Assembly (NCBI GenBank): GCA_033485155.1
Contig: JAWQJJ010000001.1
Location: 496,001 to 560,000, forward strand
Source: Methanomassiliicoccus sp.
GTDB lineage: Archaea > Thermoplasmatota > Thermoplasmata > Methanomassiliicoccales > Methanomassiliicoccaceae
Length of the DNA: 64,000 bases
Direction of reading: 5' to 3'
The notes under the pieces are model-generated. The model made no database searches and was not told where the DNA came from. It was given only the letters and a program-made list of their open reading frames with translations. Below are positions 6,950 to 14,850 of the stretch, in pieces. The translations under genes and the position numbers were made by a program. The stretch's first letter is position 1. Each line of letters opens with the position of its first letter.

Positions 6950-9684
6950 TCCTGCTCACCGGAGGTTCCGGCTTCATCGGCACCTACGTCGCCAGGTGGT
7001 TCCTGGCGAACTCCGGCCATAACATCACCGTGCTGGCGCGGGGGGGCGATGACCGGGAAGCGAGAGACCGGTTGGCCCGAGTTTGGGGGGACCGCCCGGA
7101 GGTCGCCAGCGCGCTCGGCTCGAGGGTCGAGGTGCTGGCCGGGGACGTGTGCAAGGAGGACCTGGGACTGGAGCCATCGAGGTACGCGGAGCTGGCCCGG
7201 CAGGTGGACATCATCGTCCACTGCGCCGCCGACATCCGCCTCCACGCTCCGCTGGACGAGCTGAGGGAGACCAACGTCAACGGGACCCGGAACGTCCTCA
7301 AGCTCGCCTTCGCCGTCCACCGTGACCACGGGCTGAAGCGCTTCGCGCACGTTTCCACCGCCTACGTCGCCGGGGGGCGGAGGGGCGCGGTGCGAGAGGA
7401 CGAGCTCACAGATCAATACGGCTTCCTGAGCAACTACGAGCGGAGCAAGTACGAAGCCGAAACGGTCGTCCGCGGGGCGATGGACGAACTGCCGATCTCC
7501 ATCTTCCGCCCGGGCATGGTCGTCGGGGCCTCGGACGACGGCTATGTGAGAACTTTCAACACGCTGTACTATCCCCTGCGCCTCTACCTCGCCGGCAAGG
7601 TCAAGGTGCTTCCCATATCCCCCTCCCAGCGGGTGAACCTCGTCCCCGTGGATCACGTTGCCGAAATGATCGCCCGCCTTTCCCTCGATCCCCGGGCGGA
7701 AGGGAGGACCTTCCATGCCGTGGGCGATCCGGCGACGCTGCCGACCGTGAGGGAGCTCGTCAATGCCACCCGTTCCTGGGCCCTTGAGCATCTTGGGGTG
7801 TCCCTCCCCCGTCCCGTCTACCTGCCGATACTCCAGGGCACGGGGGCCAAAGGGCCGGCCAAGGACCTCGCTCCCCTGGCCGGCTACCTGCAGGAGCGGC
7901 GGGAGTTCCTTAGGACGAACGCGGACGACCTCCTCGGCCACTGCCCGGTGGACTGGCATCTCCTGCTCCCGAAGCTGCTGGAGTTCGGGACCTACACCGG
8001 GTTCCTGCACCGCAGTGACCGGACCGTGCACGAGCAGGTCTTGTTCCGCCTGACCAGCAAGCGGAGGCCGGTGCGGATGTTCGACATTGTGGACGGCGAG
8101 ACCAGGGAGCGTCCCGCCGCCGAGGTCCGGGGGGACATGCTGCGGGCGGCAGCTGCCCTGCACGAGATGGGCATCGGCAAGGGCGACCGGGTGGCTATCG
8201 TCGGCGCGAACAGCACTCGGTACCTGACCCTCGATGTGGCCATCGGCATGGTGGGCGGAATCAGCGTTCCCCTTTACTACACCTCCCCGCCCCGGGAGCT
8301 GGACGAGCAGGTCGCCAGCAGCGGGGCCCGCCTCCTGCTGATCGGTTCAGGGCAGGTGCTCAAAAGAGCGCGCGAGATGCAGACCTCTGTTCCCATGATC
8401 TCGTTCTGCCGTTCGGTGCCCGAGGAAATGAGATCCCGGGCCCTATCTTGGGAGGAATTCCTCGACCGGGGCGTTGATGAGGAAAGGGCACGCTCCCCGG
8501 CGGGGCTGGGGGACATCGCCACGCTGCGGTACACCTCAAGCACCACCGGTCCGGCCAAGGGTGTGCTGTTCGATCACGATAACCTGCGGTACATGGCCGA
8601 ATCCACCGCCTCCCTGCCGCCGTGGGAGGCGCGCAACTCTCAGGTCGTTTACCTATCGTTCCTGCCCATGAACCACGTGGTCGAGGGCATCCTGGCGACC
8701 TACTCGCCGTTCTACGCTCCGGCGGCCGTCGACCTCTACTTCCTCGAGGAGTTCAGGGAGCTGCGGAACGCACTTCCCAAGGTGCGGCCCACCGTCTTCT
8801 TCTCCGTACCCCGCTTCTTCGAGAAGTTGCACTCTGGCCTGGTCGACAACCCCAACGCCATGAGGGTGATGGCAAGGCCATCCAAGCCGACCTCCAAGCT
8901 CCTGGCGTCGGCGATCGGGAGGCAGGCCCTGAGGCGTGCAGGACTGGACCGCTGTGCCTACCTGATCTCCGGCTCGGGGGTCATGAGCCCGGCGATACTG
9001 CGGGACCTCCGGGTGCTGGGCATCGAGGTGCACAACGCCTACGGCCTGACCGAGGCACCGCTGGTCACAATCAACCGCCGGGGATGCAACGTCATCGGCA
9101 CGGTCGGCACACCGCTGCCCAGGACGGAGGTCGCCATCGCCGAGGACGGCGAGGTGCTGGTCCGCGGACCCCAGGTCACCAGGGGCTATGACGGCCTCGA
9201 GGAGGATCCGTTCCACGACGGCTGGCTGCTCACCGGCGATACCGGGCACATTGCCGACGACGGTAGCCTCGTACTTCAGGGTCGGAAGAAGGAGCTGATC
9301 AAGACCGCCTACGGCAAGTACGTCAACCCTCTGAAGGTGGAGACGATGATGCGTTCTCTTCCCGGAGTGGAGGAGGCGATGGTGGTCGGCGAGGGCCGCC
9401 CGTACGGGGTCGCCCTGCTGTGGGTCGGGGGACGCCCGGCGGTGGACGACATCGATGCTGCCATCGTCAGCATGAACGAGCAACTGGCACGCCCCGAGCA
9501 GATCAGGGCCTGGGCCGTGCTACCCAACGACCTGTCCGTGGAGAGGGGCGAGCTGACTGCCAACATGAAGCTCCGGAGGCCTAGGCTGGTCCTGCGGTAC
9601 CAGCCGGTGATCGAGTCGCTGTACTCGGGCCAGTCGTCGGCACCAGAGGCGCTGCACGTGGGTCGGGCGGGGAGGGAGACATGA
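6931..9684 (+). CDS. Thioester-reductase-like SDR domain fused to AMP-dependent acyl ligase
   Basis: About 917 residues from the GTG at 6931, which follows GGGAG and overlaps the upstream gene by 19 bases. The N-terminal part (about 1-380) is an extended SDR of the fatty acyl/thioester reductase type: TGGSGFIGTYVARWF nucleotide-binding motif, HVSTAYVAGG, and YERSKYEAE with the catalytic Tyr and Lys. The C-terminal part is an adenylating enzyme: LRYTSSTTGPAKGV (P-loop), NAYGLTE, and GWLLTGDTGHI. The order is reductase then ligase, the reverse of carboxylic acid reductases, and there is no carrier-protein domain. It probably activates and reduces a long-chain acid, but the substrate is unknown. 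Confidence 0.82.
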   Translation: MERGTVILLTGGSGFIGTYVARWFLANSGHNITVLARGGDDREARDRLARVWGDRPEVASALGSRVEVLAGDVCKEDLGLEPSRYAELARQVDIIVHCAADIRLHAPLDELRETNVNGTRNVLKLAFAVHRDHGLKRFAHVSTAYVAGGRRGAVREDELTDQYGFLSNYERSKYEAETVVRGAMDELPISIFRPGMVVGASDDGYVRTFNTLYYPLRLYLAGKVKVLPISPSQRVNLVPVDHVAEMIARLSLDPRAEGRTFHAVGDPATLPTVRELVNATRSWALEHLGVSLPRPVYLPILQGTGAKGPAKDLAPLAGYLQERREFLRTNADDLLGHCPVDWHLLLPKLLEFGTYTGFLHRSDRTVHEQVLFRLTSKRRPVRMFDIVDGETRERPAAEVRGDMLRAAAALHEMGIGKGDRVAIVGANSTRYLTLDVAIGMVGGISVPLYYTSPPRELDEQVASSGARLLLIGSGQVLKRAREMQTSVPMISFCRSVPEEMRSRALSWEEFLDRGVDEERARSPAGLGDIATLRYTSSTTGPAKGVLFDHDNLRYMAESTASLPPWEARNSQVVYLSFLPMNHVVEGILATYSPFYAPAAVDLYFLEEFRELRNALPKVRPTVFFSVPRFFEKLHSGLVDNPNAMRVMARPSKPTSKLLASAIGRQALRRAGLDRCAYLISGSGVMSPAILRDLRVLGIEVHNAYGLTEAPLVTINRRGCNVIGTVGTPLPRTEVAIAEDGEVLVRGPQVTRGYDGLEEDPFHDGWLLTGDTGHIADDGSLVLQGRKKELIKTAYGKYVNPLKVETMMRSLPGVEEAMVVGEGRPYGVALLWVGGRPAVDDIDAAIVSMNEQLARPEQIRAWAVLPNDLSVERGELTANMKLRRPRLVLRYQPVIESLYSGQSSAPEALHVGRAGRET

Positions 9685-10277
9685 GCCTGCGGCTGACCAT
9701 CGCCTCGCGGTGGATGCCCCGCTTCCTCATGTCACGGGAGGTCCAGAGGATCGAAGCGAGGACGAACGCCACGCTGGACGCCCTTCTTCGGAGCGCCGGT
9801 TCCCATCCGCCCGAGGGCACCAAGGCCCGAGCAAAGGACCTGGAGGGCCACCGGGCGGCCATGGCCGGAGGACACGAGATCAGAGTGCGGGCGCTGATCG
9901 ACGCCCTGGGCCGGGAGGAGGCGATCCGTGCCGCCCGGAGTGCGCTGAACGACACCGGCATGGAACTGGGACGGGAGGCGAAGGCGAGCCTCGGGGTCGG
10001 CGGTTCCTCCGAGGACCTCATGCGAGCGGCGGCGGTGATGTACCGCATCCTGGGCATCGAATTCTCGGTCCTCGACACCCCGGACGGACGACGGATGGCG
10101 GTCCGCCGGTGCGCCCTCTCCCAGGTATATTCCCATGATGCATGCCTGATGCTCAGCGCCGTGGACGAGGGGGTGGTGAGCGGGCTGAACCCGATGGCGT
10201 CGATGCGGTTCACCGAGCGCATGACCGGGGGCGCCCCGTGCTGCCTGGCATCGATAACGTTGAAGGAGGGGACATGA
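9681..10277 (+). CDS. L-2-amino-thiazoline-4-carboxylic acid hydrolase-like protein
   Basis: 198 residues; the ATG overlaps the previous stop codon (ATGA), showing translational coupling. The C-terminal part, with SALNDTG, GIEFSVLD and a final MTGGAPCCLASITLKEG segment, resembles the L-2-ATC hydrolase-like family, whose members often sit beside lipid or natural-product genes. The N-terminus (MSLRLTIASRWMPRFLMS) is amphipathic or hydrophobic. True ATC hydrolysis is not implied; most family members are uncharacterised. Context ties it to the reductase-ligase fusion and the GMC oxidoreductase. Confidence 0.55.
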   Translation: MSLRLTIASRWMPRFLMSREVQRIEARTNATLDALLRSAGSHPPEGTKARAKDLEGHRAAMAGGHEIRVRALIDALGREEAIRAARSALNDTGMELGREAKASLGVGGSSEDLMRAAAVMYRILGIEFSVLDTPDGRRMAVRRCALSQVYSHDACLMLSAVDEGVVSGLNPMASMRFTERMTGGAPCCLASITLKEGT

Positions 10278-11572
10278 AGGCCATCGTGGTCGGGTCGGGA
10301 GCGGGCGGAGCGACCGCCGCCCGGGAGCTGTCAAGAACGGGCGCGGAGGTCGTGGTGCTGGAGGCCGGCGAGCGGTTCAAGCCGTTCACCCGACTGGTGG
10401 GGTGGACCGAACCCCTCAGGCGTGCTGGCCTGCTGGGCGGCGAGGCTAACGTCGAGAGGTTCATTTCCGCCTACCGAACCACGCGGTCGAGCAAGGAGCT
10501 GCTGCTGGTGCGGGGCATGGCCGTCGGCGGATGCTCGGTGGTCTCCTGCGGCAACCTGGTGCGGGCGGAGGCGGGACTGAAGGAGATCGGTCTGGACCTC
10601 TCGCCGGAGTACGAGAGCCTCGAGCGTCAGATCGGCATCGCGACGCTTCCCCGGGAGCGCTGGCGACCGACCACCCAGCGGATGTTCGACGCGGCCTCGG
10701 AGATGGGCCTGGACCCCCGCCCGACCCCCAAGGGGCTGGACATCTCCCGGTGCATCTCCTGCGGGCTGTGCGAGGTCGGCTGTCCCACCGGCGCGAGATG
10801 GGACTCCCGCCGGTTCCTGGACGAGGCCGCAAGATGGGGATGCCGGGTGCAAACCGGATCGGCGGTCAAGCAGGTCTTGGTGGAGGGCGAAAGAGCGGTC
10901 GGCGTGCGGGCGGAGGTGGACGGCCGGATGAGCACCATGAAGGCGGACGTCGTGGTCCTCGCCGCCGGGGGGATAGGCACCGCCCAGATCCTCAGGGCCT
11001 CGGGTATCGCCCCCAGCGATACGTTGTGGGCCGATCTCGTCCTCACCGTGGGTGGCAGGAGCAAGGCCGCGAGGCAGCTCGAGGAGCCGCCCATGGCCTG
11101 GTTCGCCCAGCGGGAAAGGCACATCATCTCACCGTACGTCGACGTCCTCTCGCACTGGTTCCACCGTCCCTGGAGAAACGTCGGCCTCCAGGACCGAGTA
11201 GGGGTAATGGTCAAGCTGGCCGAGTCCGCGAACGGCAGGGTACTGGAAGACGGCAGGGTGGAGAAGCCGGTGAGCGCGGAGGACCAGTCATACCTGCGCC
11301 GGGCCGCGGACGAGGTGAAGGATATGATGGGACGCGCCGGCGTGGAGGAACCCTTCATCAACGGCATATTGCACGGCGGTCATCTCGGGGGCACGGTGCC
11401 CCTGCGTCGCGAGGACGTCAGCGGCATGCGTCCATCATACCTTCCGGAGGGACTGTGGGTGGCCGATCTATCTCTTCTCCCCAGATCGCAGGGTCTGCCC
11501 ACCATGCTGACCACCGCCGCCCTGGCCCTGCGAGTGGCCAGGAGCATTCAGCCGGAAAGCGGTCGAACATAG
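10274..11572 (+). CDS. GMC-type FAD oxidoreductase with 4Fe-4S motif
   Basis: 432 residues from MKAIVVGSGAGGATAARELS, a Rossmann FAD-binding motif; the ATG again overlaps the previous stop (ATGA). A ferredoxin-like cluster CISCGLCEVGC lies near residue 160, and the C-terminus has GILHGGHLGGTVPLR and LWVADLSLLPRSQGLPTMLT, which matches the GMC C-terminal domain with its catalytic His. The Fe-S motif is found in anaerobic GMC relatives that pass electrons to ferredoxin rather than oxygen. It would oxidise an alcohol or reduce a double bond of the operon product (inference). A hairpin followed by T residues at 11573-11602 ends the operon. Confidence 0.8.
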   Translation: MKAIVVGSGAGGATAARELSRTGAEVVVLEAGERFKPFTRLVGWTEPLRRAGLLGGEANVERFISAYRTTRSSKELLLVRGMAVGGCSVVSCGNLVRAEAGLKEIGLDLSPEYESLERQIGIATLPRERWRPTTQRMFDAASEMGLDPRPTPKGLDISRCISCGLCEVGCPTGARWDSRRFLDEAARWGCRVQTGSAVKQVLVEGERAVGVRAEVDGRMSTMKADVVVLAAGGIGTAQILRASGIAPSDTLWADLVLTVGGRSKAARQLEEPPMAWFAQRERHIISPYVDVLSHWFHRPWRNVGLQDRVGVMVKLAESANGRVLEDGRVEKPVSAEDQSYLRRAADEVKDMMGRAGVEEPFINGILHGGHLGGTVPLRREDVSGMRPSYLPEGLWVADLSLLPRSQGLPTMLTTAALALRVARSIQPESGRT

Positions 11573-11602
11573 AGGTCACTTCTCCGGGATGCCTGACCTT
11601 TT
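11573..11602 (+). terminator. Terminator-like hairpin after the four-gene operon
   Basis: AGGTCA (11573-11578) pairs perfectly with TGACCT (11594-11599) and is followed by a short T run. It starts at the first base after the stop codon. Confidence 0.45.
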
Positions 11603-11805
11603 AGATAACATCGCTCGCCGGGAAAAGCCTAACGACCTCTCCCGCCGAACACCGGAACCTGCCGGGGGGCGATCGATCACCGCCGCCGGCACCCTCCCCA
11701 CCAGATGTGGAGCGGCTCTCGGGACGGCCCCCGGGCATTGCGCCGAGAAGCCCTGGTTCAACGATAAAAATAGTAGCGTTATGTTTGTTATATCCGTTAT
11801 TCCAG
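11603..11805. other. Intergenic spacer, nothing recognised
   Basis: About 200 bases between two convergent genes. The last 60 bases are AT-rich. I see no gene, tRNA or clear repeat; short open frames here lack codon bias. Confidence 0.4.
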
Positions 11806-12729
11806 TTAGGCGTCCAGATAGAATATGTCGGTGACGTTCTCGCCCGAATCAGTGAGCCTCAGCTCGCTGCCCCGGCCGTTCTTCCCGTCGACCCAGCCCT
11901 GCCTGATCCATCCGTCGATAAAGTGCCGGGAATAGTACATCTTCTCCGCCTGGGCCAGTTTATCTCGCCGGGAGTCCGTAGCCTTGAACTTCTCCATCGC
12001 CTCCCCATCATAGGTCCACACCCCGGCCTCCTTGAGATCCTGGATCATGGCGGCATACTTGGTGGACAGCTTGTTCTCCCTCCTGATCCGGAACCTCCTC
12101 AGGGCGATCACGAGATCCCGGGGCGGAGGGCTGATGCGGAACGAGGGCAGCTCCACCGGATCGGTGAGCTCTGTCTTTTTGCTGAACTGTATATATTGCG
12201 AGTGGTACAGCTCGTCCAATTGGGTCACGTAGTTCTGGTTGAGCTGGGAGTGCACGATGAACGGCTTGACTCCGTCGACCATCATCGACGCCACCGTCGC
12301 CGCGGCCACGTACTCCATCGTCCCTGACGAAAGATTGACATAGACGTCGTTGCCCAAACCCCGCTCCCTGGACATGATCGACATCAGCTCGCCCATCACC
12401 TTCTTGAACTGATAGACGTCGATCCTCCGCACCACGATGTCGTCGGCCTCGAACCCGATGTTGTGGAGCCGTTTGACGATCTCATCGTAGAAATCACTGA
12501 ACACCGAACATCTCCTGTTCGACCCAATGCCGTTCCAGCAGATGAGGTAGATCTTCTCGGCCCTGAGGTCCCCTATGGGCTTAACCACCTTCAGGGTCTC
12601 GTAGCTCATGCAGCTGATTACCACCCTTAGGCGCGGCGATATGCTCGGTCCGTCAAGACCGTTGATGGCCGACAAGCCTTTTTTCGAAGCCTTGTTGGAA
12701 TCGGTGCATGGGCTAGACTTATGCCTCAT
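11806..12729 (-). CDS. HFX_2341/DUF6293-like regulator: CARF-like Rossmann domain plus winged helix
   Basis: 307 residues. From about residue 33 (LRVVISCMSYETLKVVKPIG) the protein follows a Rossmann-like pattern: AEKIYLICWNG, DDIVVRRIDVYQFKKVMGEL, and NDVYVNLSSGTMEYVAAATVASMM, a glycine/serine loop of the type seen in CARF domains. The C-terminal 90 residues form a winged helix (YYSRHFIDGWIRQGWVDG, ELRLTDSGENV). This layout is that of archaeal DUF6293 proteins, related to Csa3-type CRISPR regulators. No CRISPR array or cas gene is in the window, so its ligand and targets are open. The first 30 residues look dispensable; a GTG near residue 35 is an alternative start. Confidence 0.65.
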   Translation of the reverse strand: MRHKSSPCTDSNKASKKGLSAINGLDGPSISPRLRVVISCMSYETLKVVKPIGDLRAEKIYLICWNGIGSNRRCSVFSDFYDEIVKRLHNIGFEADDIVVRRIDVYQFKKVMGELMSIMSRERGLGNDVYVNLSSGTMEYVAAATVASMMVDGVKPFIVHSQLNQNYVTQLDELYHSQYIQFSKKTELTDPVELPSFRISPPPRDLVIALRRFRIRRENKLSTKYAAMIQDLKEAGVWTYDGEAMEKFKATDSRRDKLAQAEKMYYSRHFIDGWIRQGWVDGKNGRGSELRLTDSGENVTDIFYLDA

Positions 12730-13029
12730 TTCCCCACCAGCTACCCGAAATCGACCATGAAGTTATAGTCTTGCATCAAGGTTCGGCATATCGCATCATC
12801 GGCGCTTCGAAATCCAAGGATGGCCGTCGAGATCCACAGAGAAAATAAGCGCGGCGTGGGAGTTTGGAGTGGGCTCCCTATTTTTCTATTATTTTAAAAA
12901 GCGAGTACTTCTGTAACATAAAGAGCCTACATTTCAAATGTGCAGAATTTTAGAAATTGAATATACATTCATCTGGAACAGAAAGTGATTTTTATCATTA
13001 TGTCTGTCCGGGAACGAGGTTCGTTAGCG
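12730..13029 (+). promoter_or_regulatory. AT-rich amt promoter region with palindrome
   Basis: This spacer becomes very AT-rich after 12880. ACATTT-C-AAATGT (12929-12941) is a perfect 6-base palindrome around one base, about 20 bases before a TATA-like GAATATACATTC (12958-12969). Transcription would begin near 12988, before the amt start. The palindrome is a candidate nitrogen-control operator. Confidence 0.45.
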
Positions 13030-14259
13030 ATGGTGTTCGATGCTGGCAATATTGCTTGGGTTTTGATCTCGACGGCGATGATCCTTTTAATGGTCCCCGC
13101 CGTGGCTTTCTTCTACGGAGGCATGCTCCGCAAGAGCAGTGTACTGTCCATGCTGGGTCAGAGCCTGCTCATCACCGGAGTAATAACATTGCTCTGGGTG
13201 ATCGTGGGGTACTCGCTGGTCTTCAACAGCGACTACGGAGGCTTCATCGGTGGACTTGATTACGTGATGCTGCACGGGGTCGATGCGTTGACCCCGGCCC
13301 CCATGGCGTCATCGATACCCCACCTGCTGTTCATGATGTTCCAGGGTATGTTCGCCATAATCACCGTGGCGCTCATCATCGGCGGCACCGCGGAGCGCTT
13401 GCGGCTCAAGGCGTTCGTGCTCTTCGTCATCCTGTGGTCCCTCCTTGTCTACGATCCTGTCGCCCACTGGATATGGGGCGGCGGATGGCTGCAGACGCTC
13501 GGAGTGCTGGACTTCGCCGGCGGTATCGTCATCCACATCACCGCCGGGGTGTCGGTACTGGCCGCTGCCCTGATACTGGGTAAAAGGGCTTCGGTGTCCC
13601 ACGGGATATCGGAGAACCCCCACAACATCCCCACCGTGGTCCTGGGCGGGGCGCTTCTATGGTTCGGCTGGTTCGGGTTCAACGGGGGCAGCGCGCTGAG
13701 CGCCGGATCGGTCGCCATCAACGCATTCGTCGTCTCCCAGATCTCCGCGGCCACCGCTACGGTGGTGTGGGGGACGATCTCCTGGCTGCACCTCGGTCGG
13801 CCGTCGGTGCTCGGTCTCATCTCCGGGGCCATCGCCGGTCTCGCCGCGATCACTCCCGCCGCCGGCTACGTGGACACCAGCGGAGCCATCGCCATCGGCT
13901 TTGGTGCCGGCGTGCTGTGCTACGGCGGCATCCTGCTGCGAAAGAGGATGGGTTTCGACGACGCTCTCGACGTGTGGGGCGTGCACGGCGTAGCCGGCAC
14001 CTTCGGCGCGTTGATGATCGGCCTGCTGGCCACCTCCTCGGTGAACGACGCCGTGGTCCACAACGGTCTGCTCTACGGCGGGGACGCCTATCTGCTGGGC
14101 GTGCAGGCATTGGCCGTGGGCGTGGTTTGGGCGGTCTCGTTCGCAATAACCTTCATTGTCCTGAAAGTGATTGGGGCTATCACCCCGCTGAGGATGACCA
14201 AGGAAGAAGAGCGTATCGGAGCCGACCTTATCCAGCACGGGGAAACCGCATACAGCTAG
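13030..14259 (+). CDS. amt: Ammonium transporter
   Basis: About 409 residues and 11 membrane segments. I start at MVFDAGNIAWVLISTA (13030), which matches the usual Amt N-terminus; ATG 13000 and GTG 12985 are possible upstream starts. Family landmarks include FFYGGMLRKSSVLSM, DFAGGIVIHITAGVSVLAAA with the first pore histidine, WFGWFGFNGGSAL, and DDALDVWGVHGVAGTFGALMIG with the second. It conducts ammonium into the cell. A PII gene follows 8 bases later, the standard amt-glnK pair in which PII closes the channel when nitrogen is plentiful. Confidence 0.95.
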   Translation: MVFDAGNIAWVLISTAMILLMVPAVAFFYGGMLRKSSVLSMLGQSLLITGVITLLWVIVGYSLVFNSDYGGFIGGLDYVMLHGVDALTPAPMASSIPHLLFMMFQGMFAIITVALIIGGTAERLRLKAFVLFVILWSLLVYDPVAHWIWGGGWLQTLGVLDFAGGIVIHITAGVSVLAAALILGKRASVSHGISENPHNIPTVVLGGALLWFGWFGFNGGSALSAGSVAINAFVVSQISAATATVVWGTISWLHLGRPSVLGLISGAIAGLAAITPAAGYVDTSGAIAIGFGAGVLCYGGILLRKRMGFDDALDVWGVHGVAGTFGALMIGLLATSSVNDAVVHNGLLYGGDAYLLGVQALAVGVVWAVSFAITFIVLKVIGAITPLRMTKEEERIGADLIQHGETAYS

Positions 14260-14267
14260 GTGTTTCC

Positions 14268-14606
14268 ATGAAGAAGATCGAAGCGTTCGTAAGGCCGGAG
14301 AGAGCAGACTCCGTAAAGAAGGCGCTGGAAGAGGCCGGAGCCACCGGGATGACATTGACCGATGTCAAGGGCCGCGGGGAGCAGAAGGGGATCGAGCTTA
14401 TCAACCGGGCCGGTAAGTACCGCGTCGACCTGCTACCCAAGGTCAAGATCGAGGTGGTGGTCGAGGACAAACAAGTAGACCCCTTCGTGAACGCCATAAT
14501 CGCCTCGGCGCGCACCGGCGAGATCGGCGACGGCAAGATATTCGTCTACCCGGTCCAGCAGTGCATCCGCATCCGCACCGGGGAGAAGGACGATGAGGCC
14601 ATCTGA
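14268..14606 (+). CDS. glnK: PII nitrogen regulatory protein (GlnK)
   Basis: 112 residues, the standard PII length. It keeps the family signature from MKKIEAFVRP, the T-loop (KGRGEQKGIELINRAGKYRV) and the C-terminal GEIGDGKIFVYPVQQCIRIRTGE that binds ATP/ADP. The Tyr corresponding to Tyr51 of E. coli GlnB is present (GKYRVD), while the Tyr46 position is not Tyr. GlnK senses 2-oxoglutarate and adenylate state and blocks Amt. It is 8 bases after amt, surely co-transcribed. Confidence 0.95.
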   Translation: MKKIEAFVRPERADSVKKALEEAGATGMTLTDVKGRGEQKGIELINRAGKYRVDLLPKVKIEVVVEDKQVDPFVNAIIASARTGEIGDGKIFVYPVQQCIRIRTGEKDDEAI

Positions 14607-14640
14607 GCTTCGATCATCGTAATAAGCCGTGAAGAAGGAT

Positions 14641-14685
14641 GGGGGCTGCGAGCACCGCCGCACCCCCTCTCTTGCATTTTTTTTT
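14641..14685 (+). terminator. Terminator after amt-glnK
   Basis: A GC-rich hairpin (GGGG..TGCG pairing with CGCACCCC) is followed by nine T residues at 14677-14685, about 35 bases after the glnK stop. Confidence 0.6.
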
Positions 14686-14850
14686 AATGAGCGCGAACGA
14701 TGGATGATGCTACCCCGGCCATGGCGGCCACTCGCTCGATTGCCCGGACCGCTGTATCTGCGCCCATAGTCTCCAGTTGCCTGCTTGCTTGACCCCTCAA
14801 TCTAAATACGGCCGCTTCCAAGCTCTTCACTCGTTGTCTTAGGTAATGGT

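Noticed and set aside
6793-8163. 456-residue open frame on the minus strand
   Set aside because: It is antisense to the reductase-ligase fusion, which has clear motifs. The composition is that of reverse-complement noise.
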